This document shows positions 1 to 6,313 of a stretch of 9,860 nt of DNA, piece by piece. Position 1 is the stretch's first letter. The number at the start of each line of letters is the position of its first letter. The notes beneath the pieces are model-generated. The model worked only from the letters and a program-made list of their open reading frames with translations, had not been told where the DNA came from and ran no database searches. The stretch is from Oscillospiraceae bacterium (GTDB lineage: Bacteria > Bacillota > Clostridia > Oscillospirales > CAG-272). The stretch covers positions 1 through 9,860 of the forward strand of contig SVQS01000060.1 in the NCBI GenBank assembly GCA_015065205.1, given 5' to 3'. The translations under genes were made by a program, and so were the position numbers.

Positions 1-2
1 TC

Positions 3-878
3 AATGCCAAGCTTCGTGATAGAATGAACCACAAGGAGCTCGTTTTCCGCGAGCATACCAAGTGCGAATCCAAGCTGTTCAATCTGCGTGATACGCAGGA
101 TAAGCTTGCCACAAAGCTTTGGGATGACTATGAGCTCACTCGCAGTGATGCAGTAGCCCTCGGCTATCCTCCTGTTACCAAGGAGAACCGCGCCGAGATG
201 ATGGCTCTGCAAACCGAATGCCGCAATAAGCTACGTGTAATCGGTCACGTCGACCTCGATGCTGTCAACAAATATGAAGAGGTCAAGGTGCGCTATGACT
301 ATATGAGCGCGCAGATCAACGATCTCGAAGCCGCACGCAAGGAACTGAACGGCATCATCAGCCAACTTGAGGTTGAAATGAAGGCATCCTTCATCGACTC
401 CTTCAACAAGATCAACGAGAACTTTGGTCGCGTATTCTCCGAGCTCTTTGGCGGAGGTTCTGCCGAATTGTCTCTGTCCGATCCCGAGAACGTACTCGAG
501 AGCGGAATTGAGATCAAAGCCGCACCTCCCGGTAAGATCATCAAGAATTTGATGCAACTCTCCGGTGGTGAGCAGGCTTTCGTTGGTGTTGCGTTGTTCT
601 TTGCAACCATTCAGGTCAACCCCACACCGTTCTGTATTCTGGATGAGATCGAGGCAGCTCTTGACGAAGTCAACGTTGAGCGTTTGGCACAGTACATCAA
701 GCGCTATTCCCACGGCACGCAGTTCATTATGATCACGCACCGCCGCGGTACAATGGCCGCCGCCGATAGACTCTACGGCGTAACTATGCCCGAGCACGGT
801 ATCTCCAAGATCCTGATGCTGGACGTAAATGATATTTCCAAGAAGGAAGGAGAAGAGTGGAATGGGATTTTTGGATAA
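3..878 (+). CDS. smc: SMC chromosome-partition ATPase, C-terminal part (5' end outside window)
   Basis: Structural maintenance of chromosomes protein, the DNA-loop-forming ATPase that works with ScpA/ScpB on the nucleoid. Only the last 291 residues are present; the reading frame is open from base 3, so the internal ATG at 24 is not the start. The first part is the end of the returning coiled coil. The C-terminal ATPase lobe follows, with the ABC signature LSGGE (bases 558-572), Walker B FCILDE (630-647, catalytic Glu last), a D-loop ALDEVN, and the switch histidine in MITHRRGTM. The tail LYGVTMPEHGISKIL is typical of SMC. The residue after LSGGE is Gln, where Arg or Lys is usual. The stop lies 17 nt inside ftsY, and smc-ftsY adjacency is common in Bacillota. 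Identity is certain; upstream domains cannot be seen. Confidence 0.96.
   Translation, partial: NAKLRDRMNHKELVFREHTKCESKLFNLRDTQDKLATKLWDDYELTRSDAVALGYPPVTKENRAEMMALQTECRNKLRVIGHVDLDAVNKYEEVKVRYDYMSAQINDLEAARKELNGIISQLEVEMKASFIDSFNKINENFGRVFSELFGGGSAELSLSDPENVLESGIEIKAAPPGKIIKNLMQLSGGEQAFVGVALFFATIQVNPTPFCILDEIEAALDEVNVERLAQYIKRYSHGTQFIMITHRRGTMAAADRLYGVTMPEHGISKILMLDVNDISKKEGEEWNGIFG
847..852 (+). promoter_or_regulatory. Shine-Dalgarno of ftsY, fixes the ATG at 862
   Basis: AAGGAG lies 9 nt before the ATG at 862, inside the end of smc. The earlier in-frame ATG at 829 has no such element, and its 11 extra residues are just smc coding sequence read in another frame. The start at 862 gives MGFLDKLFGRKK, a usual FtsY N-terminus. 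Confidence 0.8.
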
Positions 879-2574
879 ACTCTTTGGCAGAAAAAAACGC
901 GAACAAGAAAAACAGGCCCAAGAGGAACTCCGTAAAATAGAAGCCGAAAAGGCCGAAGAAGAAGCCAAAGCAAAAGCCGAAGCAGAAGCAAAAGCAAAGG
1001 CTGAAGCAGAAGCCAAAGCAAAAGCCGAAGCAGAAGCCAAGGCAAAAGCCGAAGCGGAAGCCAAAGCAAAGGCTGAAGCAGAAGCCAAAGCAAAAGCAGA
1101 AGCAGAAGCAAAGGCAAAGGCCGAGGCAGAAGCCAAAGCAAAAGCCGAGGCAGAAGCAAAGGCAAAGGCCGAGGCAGAAGCCAAAGCAAAAGCCGAAGCA
1201 GAAGCAAAAGCAAAGGCTGAGGCAGAAGCAAAAGCAAAGGCTGAGGCAGAAGCAAAAGCAAAAGCAAAGGCCGAAGCAGAAGCAAAGGCAAAAGCCGAAG
1301 CGGAAGCCAAGGCGAAAGCCGAAGCGGAAGCCAAAGCAAAAGCCGAAGCAGAAGCAAAAGCAAAGGCTGAGGCAGAAGCAAAAGCAAAGGCCGAGGCAGA
1401 AGCAAAAGCAAAGGCTGAAGCAGAAGCCAAAGCAAAAGCCGAAGCAGAAGCAAAAGCAAAGGCTGAAGCAGAAGCCAAAGCAAAAGCCGAAGCAGAAGCA
1501 AAGGCAAAGGCCGAAGCGGAAGCCAAAGCAAAAGCAGAAGCAGAAGCAGAAGCAGAAGCAGAAGCAAAGGCAAAGGCCGAGGCAGAAGCCAAAGCAAAAG
1601 CCGAAGCGGAAGCCAAAGCCGCAGAAGAGCCCGAGGTTATGACCGAGGAGACACGCAAAAAGGAGAAAAAGTCCTTCTGGAGCCGTGTCCGCGAGGGGCT
1701 CACAAAAACCAAAAACGCATTGTTTGGACAAATAGATGACCTGCTCAAAAACTTTGTCAAGGTCGACGAGGATCTTCTCGAAGAACTCGAAGAGGTTCTC
1801 ATCTGCGCCGACGTTGGTGTCAATGCCGCTGAGGATATTATCGATGAGCTTCGTGAGCAGATCAAGGACGGACGCCTGAAGGAAAAAGAGCAGGTCACCG
1901 CAACGCTTCACAGAATTCTTGAGGGTATGATCGGCGAGGGGGAAGACCTCAAGCTCGAAACCTCTCCCTCTGTTATTCTCGTCATCGGTGTCAACGGTGT
2001 TGGTAAGACCACCTCTATCGGTAAAATTGCTAACAGACTCCGCAAAGAGGGCAAAAAGGTCATTGTTGCCGCGGCTGACACCTTCCGTGCCGCCGCTATC
2101 GATCAGCTTGCCGTCTGGTGCGAGCGCGCCAAGGTCGAGCTTGTCCGCCAAAATGAAGGTAGTGATCCTGCTGCCGTTGTATTTGATGCTTGCCACGTGG
2201 CAAAAAATAAAAAGGCAGATGTTCTCATCATCGATACCGCAGGTCGTTTGCACAACAAAACAAACCTGATGAACGAGCTTGCCAAAATCAACCGTGTCAT
2301 CGACCGCGAGCTCCCCGGTGTTTCTCGCGAAAACCTTTTGGTTCTTGATGCAACCACCGGTCAGAACGCTATTCTCCAAGCCAAGGAGTTCAAAAATGCG
2401 GCCGCACTCACAGGTCTTATCCTGAACAAGCTCGACGGTACCGCCAAAGGCGGCATCGTAATCTCCATTCGTCGCGAATTGAACATCCCCGTCAAGTTCA
2501 TCGGCGTGGGCGAAAAGCTCGACGATATGCAGGAGTTCGACCAAGCCGAGTTCGTCAAAGCGTTATTTGAATGA
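862..2574 (+). CDS. ftsY: FtsY, signal recognition particle receptor GTPase, with giant EAEAKAKA repeat
   Basis: SRP receptor: binds the Ffh-ribosome-nascent chain complex and, by reciprocal GTP hydrolysis, hands membrane proteins to SecYEG at the inner face of the membrane. With the ATG at 862 it is 570 residues; Bacillus subtilis FtsY is about 330. Order: a basic amphipathic N-terminus, MGFLDKLFGRKKREQEK, probably a lipid-binding helix; an octad repeat, residues 34-253; a short acidic/basic linker; the helical N domain from about 270; then the G domain. Visible GTPase motifs are G1 GVNGVGKT (from residue 376), DTFRAAA (406), DTAGR (458), NKLDGTAKGG (522) and GVGE (548). The G4 motif begins with Asn where SRP GTPases usually have Thr. 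The repeat replaces the acidic A domain known from E. coli FtsY. The NG core looks complete, so the protein should be active; the role of the repeat is unknown. Confidence 0.96.
   Translation: MGFLDKLFGRKKREQEKQAQEELRKIEAEKAEEEAKAKAEAEAKAKAEAEAKAKAEAEAKAKAEAEAKAKAEAEAKAKAEAEAKAKAEAEAKAKAEAEAKAKAEAEAKAKAEAEAKAKAEAEAKAKAEAEAKAKAKAEAEAKAKAEAEAKAKAEAEAKAKAEAEAKAKAEAEAKAKAEAEAKAKAEAEAKAKAEAEAKAKAEAEAKAKAEAEAKAKAEAEAKAKAEAEAEAEAEAKAKAEAEAKAKAEAEAKAAEEPEVMTEETRKKEKKSFWSRVREGLTKTKNALFGQIDDLLKNFVKVDEDLLEELEEVLICADVGVNAAEDIIDELREQIKDGRLKEKEQVTATLHRILEGMIGEGEDLKLETSPSVILVIGVNGVGKTTSIGKIANRLRKEGKKVIVAAADTFRAAAIDQLAVWCERAKVELVRQNEGSDPAAVVFDACHVAKNKKADVLIIDTAGRLHNKTNLMNELAKINRVIDRELPGVSRENLLVLDATTGQNAILQAKEFKNAAALTGLILNKLDGTAKGGIVISIRRELNIPVKFIGVGEKLDDMQEFDQAEFVKALFE
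961..1620 (+). repeat. In-frame 24-nt tandem repeat coding about 26 EAEAKAKA octads in ftsY
   Basis: 660 nt encode 220 residues made only of Glu, Ala and Lys, with Ala at every second position. The 8-residue unit EAEAKAKA recurs about 26 times. There are two departures: one extra KA pair near 1257-1268, and a run of five EA pairs at 1537-1566. At DNA level the copies are not identical: Ala codons vary among GCA, GCC, GCT and GCG, Lys between AAA and AAG, and Glu between GAA and GAG, so the protein pattern is stricter than the DNA pattern. Only seven T occur on the + strand over the whole tract. Confidence 0.97.
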
Positions 2575-2579
2575 GGAGA
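2574..2579 (+). promoter_or_regulatory. Shine-Dalgarno of rdgB, fixes the GTG at 2586
   Basis: AGGAGA directly overlaps the ftsY stop codon and lies 6 nt before the GTG at 2586. An ATG at 2571 overlaps the ftsY stop but has no ribosome binding site and would add five residues not found at this family's N-terminus. Confidence 0.75.
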
Positions 2580-2585
2580 ACCATT

Positions 2586-3194
2586 GTGAAAATCGTTCTT
2601 GCATCCCGCAACAAAAAGAAAATAGAGGAACTCCGTCAGCTTCTCTCGGAGCTTCTTTCGGGTGTTGAAGTTATCTCTCTCGATGACGTCGGTATTACGG
2701 GCGACATCGAAGAGGACGGCGCCACCTTTGAAGAGAATGCTCTCATTAAGGCACGCGTCGCGGCAGACAGTGGATATATCGGCGTAGCCGACGATTCGGG
2801 GCTGACCGTTGACGCACTTGGCGGCGAGCCCGGCGTATATTCCGCACGATATGCGGCAAAATGTCATTTTGCAGGGGATCACGACGACGAGGGCAACAAC
2901 CAATGCCTGCTTTACAATCTGCGTGATGTACCCGACAAGGAGCGCGGTGGGGCATACGTTTGTGCCGTTGCCTGCGTCTTTCCCGATGGTCGCGAGTTTG
3001 TGGTGCGTGGCGAGTCCCGTGGCATCCTCTTGCGTGAATATCACGGAAATGGCGGCTTTGGCTACGATCCTTTGTTCTATTTCCCGCAGTTTGGCAAAAC
3101 CTTTGCCGAGGTCAGTGCCGCCGAAAAACATTCGGTATCTCACCGCGGCATCGCCATTCGTGCATTTGCAAAAAAATTGAAAGAGTATCTGTAA
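2586..3194 (+). CDS. rdgB: XTP/dITP pyrophosphatase (RdgB/HAM1 family)
   Basis: Hydrolyses non-canonical purine nucleoside triphosphates (dITP, XTP, ITP) to the monophosphate plus pyrophosphate, keeping deaminated bases out of DNA and RNA; cytosolic, Mg-dependent, usually a dimer. With the GTG start it is 202 residues, normal for the family, and begins KIVLASRNKKKIEEL, the substrate-binding strand and loop. The next hallmark, VADDSGLTVDALGG, has the likely catalytic Asp at residue 69, followed by PGVYSARYA. Near the C-terminus are FGYDPLF and the purine-specificity motif SHRG (from residue 185). It follows ftsY by 11 nt and precedes the next gene by 9 nt, which suggests co-transcription. No odd residues are seen in the motifs. 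Confidence 0.94.
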   Translation: MKIVLASRNKKKIEELRQLLSELLSGVEVISLDDVGITGDIEEDGATFEENALIKARVAADSGYIGVADDSGLTVDALGGEPGVYSARYAAKCHFAGDHDDEGNNQCLLYNLRDVPDKERGGAYVCAVACVFPDGREFVVRGESRGILLREYHGNGGFGYDPLFYFPQFGKTFAEVSAAEKHSVSHRGIAIRAFAKKLKEYL

Positions 3195-3203
3195 CTACAA
3201 AAT

Positions 3204-3725
3204 ATGAAATTTAGCGAATTTTTCACCGCTCCCACTATTCGTGCCACGGCTGTTCGCTTTGGCGTTATCGTGGGTGCAATTCTGGCTATCTTTACCAACA
3301 TCGATTGGAGATATGCCGTCATCATTGGAGCCTCTGTTGCGCTCCTGGCGTCGGTGCTCTTGCCCCTCGCTATGTATATCAAGCTCTTGCCCTATAAGCG
3401 CTTCAAAGAGTCGCTAGGGCGTCGTATATTGATAGACGCTCCCGTGCGCTTTTTGGCAAAGCGGGGAATGGTCGGGGGATTTTTCCTCTTAACCGAGAGC
3501 AATTTGGTGCTTCTTTCCGATGAGAAGGAAAAACCTGCTCTGGAGCTTTCTCAAAAAGACGTGTCATCCATCGCCCTTGGCGAGGATGTTGGCGTCATCG
3601 ACATTTATCTTGACCAAAAACAGTTTATCAGGTTCGTTTGCGCCATCGACGAGGAGATCGTTGAGATCCTCGAAGAGCACGGCTGGAACGTAACCCGTCG
3701 AAAGGATTTTTATGATCACTTCTAA
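3204..3725 (+). CDS. Unrecognised membrane protein, two TM helices and a GRAM/PH-like C-terminal domain
   Basis: I do not recognise this 173-residue protein as a named family. Two hydrophobic segments are visible, about residues 14-31 and 37-60, joined by a very short loop, so it is probably a membrane hairpin. The following ~110 residues are soluble. The stretch VRFLAKRGMVGGFFLLTESN and the later beta-rich part resemble GRAM/bacterial PH-like domains (pattern: gly-gly-strand, then Leu-Thr-x-x-x-Leu-hydrophobic), and a short acidic helix closes the domain (IDEEIVEILEEHGW). The resemblance is by eye only. The start is the ATG at 3204, 9 nt after rdgB, with only a weak ribosome binding site. 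The last 14 nt overlap yhbY, so the two are probably translationally linked. Function unknown. Confidence 0.75.
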   Translation: MKFSEFFTAPTIRATAVRFGVIVGAILAIFTNIDWRYAVIIGASVALLASVLLPLAMYIKLLPYKRFKESLGRRILIDAPVRFLAKRGMVGGFFLLTESNLVLLSDEKEKPALELSQKDVSSIALGEDVGVIDIYLDQKQFIRFVCAIDEEIVEILEEHGWNVTRRKDFYDHF

Positions 3726-4008
3726 GCAAAGAGCTTATCTGCGCAGTCTTGCCAATCCAATTCCCACCATTATGCAAATCGGCAAGGGCGGACTGACCGA
3801 AAATCTTCTCAAAACCGTTTCCGATGCACTTGAGGCACGTGAGCTCATTAAACTCAACGTTCTAGAGAACAGCGGAGAGGATGCCTATGCGCTTCTGCAA
3901 GAGCTGGCTGCCCAGCTTGATGCCGAACCCGTAGCGGTAGTAGGGCGCAAGATCGTCCTCTACCGCGCATCTGAAAAGAAGCCTGTTATCGAACTGCCTA
4001 AAAAATGA
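3712..4008 (+). CDS. yhbY: YhbY/YqeI-type CRM-domain RNA-binding protein
   Basis: A single CRM domain over 98 residues. Family members bind pre-50S ribosomal particles or structured RNA and are thought to help large-subunit assembly. The family start pattern (Leu/Ile-Thr-x-Lys-Gln-Arg-x-x-Leu-Arg) is seen in ITSKQRAYLRSLAN, followed by the conserved loop IGKGGLTENL (residues 23-32), which gives the KH-like fold its GxxG-type loop, then ALEARELIKLNVLEN and the strand GRKIVLYR. Its length is normal. The start overlaps the preceding membrane-protein gene by 14 nt and its stop overlaps the nadD start in an ATGA. In B. subtilis the equivalent gene, yqeI, also precedes nadD, yqeK and rsfS. Confidence 0.92.
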   Translation: MITSKQRAYLRSLANPIPTIMQIGKGGLTENLLKTVSDALEARELIKLNVLENSGEDAYALLQELAAQLDAEPVAVVGRKIVLYRASEKKPVIELPKK

Positions 4009-4607
4009 TACGCATCGGAATTTACGGTGGCACCTTTTCACCGCCACACAACGGACACATTGCTGCCGCAAAAGCCTTTATAGAGCAAATGTGGCTGGAT
4101 TTTCTCTATGTCATCCCCACTGCAACACCCCCACATAAGGAGATGGACGTTCCCGTAGATGCCGCCCACCGCCTTGAGATGTGCCGTTTGGCTTTTTCGA
4201 ATGTCGAGGGGATATATGTCAGCGACATGGAAATGCGCCGCGGCGGACGCAGTTATACCGTCGACACTCTGCGCGAATTGACAGGTCCCGACCGCCGATT
4301 GTTTCTGCTTTGCGGCACGGATATGATGCTCACCCTTGATGAGTGGCGCGAGCCCGAGGAGATTTTCAAACTCTCCTATCCCGTCTACATTCGCCGCGAA
4401 AAGGATGCCTTGCTCGATAAAATGATCGTGCAAAAAATTGCCGATTACAACGAGAAATACGGCAAGGTCGTGCGCCGCATCGTCACAGAGCCTATCGAGC
4501 TTTCCTCAAACCTCGTGCGTGAGAGACTCAAAAATGGGGAAGATATTTCCAATCTCATCCCCGCATCGGTAGAAAAATACATTCGTGACAACCATTTATA
4601 CGTTTGA
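4005..4607 (+). CDS. nadD: Nicotinate-nucleotide adenylyltransferase (NaMN adenylyltransferase)
   Basis: Transfers AMP from ATP to nicotinate mononucleotide, giving deamido-NAD, the step before NAD synthetase in de novo and salvage NAD synthesis; cytosolic. 200 residues, as expected. The nucleotidyltransferase signature GGTFSPPHNGH sits at residues 8-18. Next come the NaMN-side segment TATPPHKEM and LCGTDMMLTLDEW with the following strand. The C-terminal ATP-binding motif is SSNLVR (from residue 167), where the family normally has SSTxIR, so Asn stands for Thr; the rest of the motif is kept. The start ATG overlaps the yhbY stop by 4 nt (ATGA), indicating coupled translation. Confidence 0.95.
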   Translation: MIRIGIYGGTFSPPHNGHIAAAKAFIEQMWLDFLYVIPTATPPHKEMDVPVDAAHRLEMCRLAFSNVEGIYVSDMEMRRGGRSYTVDTLRELTGPDRRLFLLCGTDMMLTLDEWREPEEIFKLSYPVYIRREKDALLDKMIVQKIADYNEKYGKVVRRIVTEPIELSSNLVRERLKNGEDISNLIPASVEKYIRDNHLYV

Positions 4608-4628
4608 AGGGCAGAGAGGTAGCGCATA

Positions 4629-5270
4629 ATGATAAAGATAACCGAAAAAATGCTCGGTACTCTGCGAGAGACAGTCAAGGGCAGTATGTCGCCAAAACGC
4701 TTTGTGCATACGGCGGCAGTTGAGGAGATGGTCGCACGGCTTTGTGCCCTGTACTGTCCCGAATACACGCTCCAGCTCCGTGCGGCGGCACTTTTGCACG
4801 ACTTGACAAAGGAGCTCACACCCGAAGCTCAGAAAGCACTTTGTGCGGCTTACGATATTCCCACTGACGATTTGCAGCGTCTTTCTCCCAAAACCTATCA
4901 TGCCAAAACCGCAGCAGCGCGCATCGTGCGCGACTTTCCACAGTTTGCCGACCCCATCATCATTGATGCGGTGCGTTGGCACACCACGGGACACGCGGGT
5001 ATGACACTTACCGAAAAGCTCTTGTATCTTGCCGATTATATCGACGATTCTCGCACCTTTTCTTCCTGCGTGCTCTTGCGCCGCTACTTTTTTGGTGCCG
5101 AGCCTGAACTGATGACAAGGGAAGAGCGCGAGCGTCATTTGCGAGCTACGCTTCTGCTTTCCTATGAGCACACGCTCAAGGATCTGCTTGCCGAGGGTGC
5201 CCCCATCGATGAAGACACCATCCGCGCACGCAATGAGCTTTTGGTCGAAGCGGCAAAAGATGCAAAATAA
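4629..5270 (+). CDS. yqeK: YqeK-type HD-domain Ap4A hydrolase
   Basis: Symmetrical diadenosine tetraphosphate hydrolase of the HD superfamily; the family splits the alarmone Ap4A into two ADP with a two-metal centre. 213 residues. Visible metal-site signatures: KRFVHTAAV (His27), the HD pair in LLHDLTKEL (His57-Asp58), YHAKTAA, RWHTTGHAGMTLTEKLLYLADYID with its His and Asp. The Trp of RWHTTG is where many members have Tyr. The start follows nadD by 21 nt, with GAGGT 8 nt before the ATG. Position directly after nadD matches B. subtilis. Identification is firm, while the substrate is taken from family knowledge rather than the sequence. Confidence 0.92.
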   Translation: MIKITEKMLGTLRETVKGSMSPKRFVHTAAVEEMVARLCALYCPEYTLQLRAAALLHDLTKELTPEAQKALCAAYDIPTDDLQRLSPKTYHAKTAAARIVRDFPQFADPIIIDAVRWHTTGHAGMTLTEKLLYLADYIDDSRTFSSCVLLRRYFFGAEPELMTREERERHLRATLLLSYEHTLKDLLAEGAPIDEDTIRARNELLVEAAKDAK

Positions 5271-5323
5271 TTCAAAAATAAAAACCACTCTCATCGTTAC
5301 ATATTTCAAAGAGAGGTGTAAGG

Positions 5324-6298
5324 ATGAGAACGTATATCAAGCTTTGCGGAATTCTTCTAGGGGTGGTTCTGTGTGCAACGGCGCTTTTTGTTGGAGCGCA
5401 GGAGCCAACCGATGCAGAACCTACCGCAGGCCTTTTCCAAAAAGAACGCGTCACGCGCATACTTCTTTTGGGGTGTGACCGCGCCTCGGGGCTTGCCGAC
5501 AGTATTCTTGTCGTGAGTATCAACGAGGATGAAAAATGCGCATCTATTCTGCAAATTCCACGCGACACCTATGCGGAATATACAGAGAAGGACTACAAAA
5601 AGCTCAATGGAGCACTCTCAACCTTTGGAGAGAGTGGTATCAAAGACTTTTTCTCGTCCGCTCTCGGCGTACCAATCCACCATTTTGCCGTTGTCAAGCT
5701 TGACCTCTTTTGCAAAATGGTCGATGCGGTTGGTGGCGTGGATATTGATGTGCCACAAAAAATGGAATATCACGACCCCGCACAAGATTTGCACATCTCG
5801 CTCGAGGCGGGAAGGCAGCATCTTGATGGCAAAACTGCCGAGCATTTTGTGCGCTATCGCGCAGGGTATGTCAACGCCGACCTCGGTCGCCTCGATGCGC
5901 AAAAGTTGTTTTTGCGCGCTTTTGCACAAAGATGCCGTGACTTAACTCCTCCCGACTATTTCCGCTTGGCGGGAGCATCGCTTACCGGTGTGCAGACCGA
6001 TATCGGCGTTGGAGAGATTGTTCGCTTGAGCAAAATTTTGCGCGAATGTGACCCCGATACCGTTCCTATGCAAACACTTGCAGGGCAGGCGGTTCAAGGG
6101 AAGAGCGGTGCTTGGTATTACGTTCTCAATCGTGAGGGAGCTTGCCGTCAAATCAATGAATTGACCTATCCCGAAAGCCCTATCGAACTTTCGGATTTTG
6201 ATACTGACGGTTTGTTCCACCGTGTGCAGAATTCCGAGTTTCACAATGTCTATGTGGCGGAGGAAAAAGCCCTTCCGCTTGTCTTTAAACCCTATTGA
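5324..6298 (+). CDS. LytR-CpsA-Psr (LCP) family wall-polymer ligase
   Basis: LCP enzymes transfer undecaprenyl-linked teichoic acid or capsule chains onto peptidoglycan outside the membrane; older annotations call them transcriptional attenuators. 324 residues: a hydrophobic signal anchor at about residues 7-25, no good lipobox, and then the LCP domain. Motifs: TRILLLGCD (from about 44), LADSILVVSIN, where most relatives have an Arg or Thr before the Asp, IPRDTY (78-83, phosphate-binding Arg), VDAVGGVDIDVP, HFVRYR (174-179) and DLGRLDAQ. About 120 residues follow, ending with a stretch of no clear domain. GAGGTG lies 5 nt before the ATG. The 53-nt gap before it is the largest in the window. 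It separates yqeK from rsfS; from memory, this insertion is common in Clostridia. Exact polymer unknown. Confidence 0.92.
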   Translation: MRTYIKLCGILLGVVLCATALFVGAQEPTDAEPTAGLFQKERVTRILLLGCDRASGLADSILVVSINEDEKCASILQIPRDTYAEYTEKDYKKLNGALSTFGESGIKDFFSSALGVPIHHFAVVKLDLFCKMVDAVGGVDIDVPQKMEYHDPAQDLHISLEAGRQHLDGKTAEHFVRYRAGYVNADLGRLDAQKLFLRAFAQRCRDLTPPDYFRLAGASLTGVQTDIGVGEIVRLSKILRECDPDTVPMQTLAGQAVQGKSGAWYYVLNREGACRQINELTYPESPIELSDFDTDGLFHRVQNSEFHNVYVAEEKALPLVFKPY

Positions 6299-6313
6299 AA
6301 GGAAGCATAAAAA

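Noticed and set aside
829..861. Upstream in-frame ATG for ftsY
   Set aside because: No Shine-Dalgarno before it, and it would add residues that are just smc coding sequence in another frame; the ATG at 862 has AAGGAG at the right distance.
961..1620. Regular 24-nt repeats considered as a CRISPR array or non-coding minisatellite
   Set aside because: There are no unique spacers, the units are contiguous, they stay in frame within ftsY, and differences between units are mostly synonymous.
231..2544. Very long reverse-strand open frames across the ftsY repeat (555 and 586 residues, Ser/Ala- or Phe/Cys/Leu-rich)
   Set aside because: They exist because the repeat has almost no T on the + strand, so stop codons can hardly arise on the other strand. 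Their products are low-complexity, have no start signals and lie against the well-supported smc and ftsY genes.
2571..2585. ATG overlapping the ftsY stop as the rdgB start
   Set aside because: No ribosome binding site upstream; AGGAGA at 2574-2579 is placed for the GTG at 2586, which also gives the family's normal N-terminus.
5281..5320. Possible hairpin hiding the lcp Shine-Dalgarno (CTCTC at about 5288-5292 with GAGAG at 5311-5315)
   Set aside because: Only five clean pairs with an 18-nt loop and a bulge beyond; too weak to call a regulatory element.
5271..5323. The largest gap searched for a promoter ahead of lcp
   Set aside because: I see no -35/-10 pair at proper spacing; only the ribosome binding site GAGGTG is convincing.
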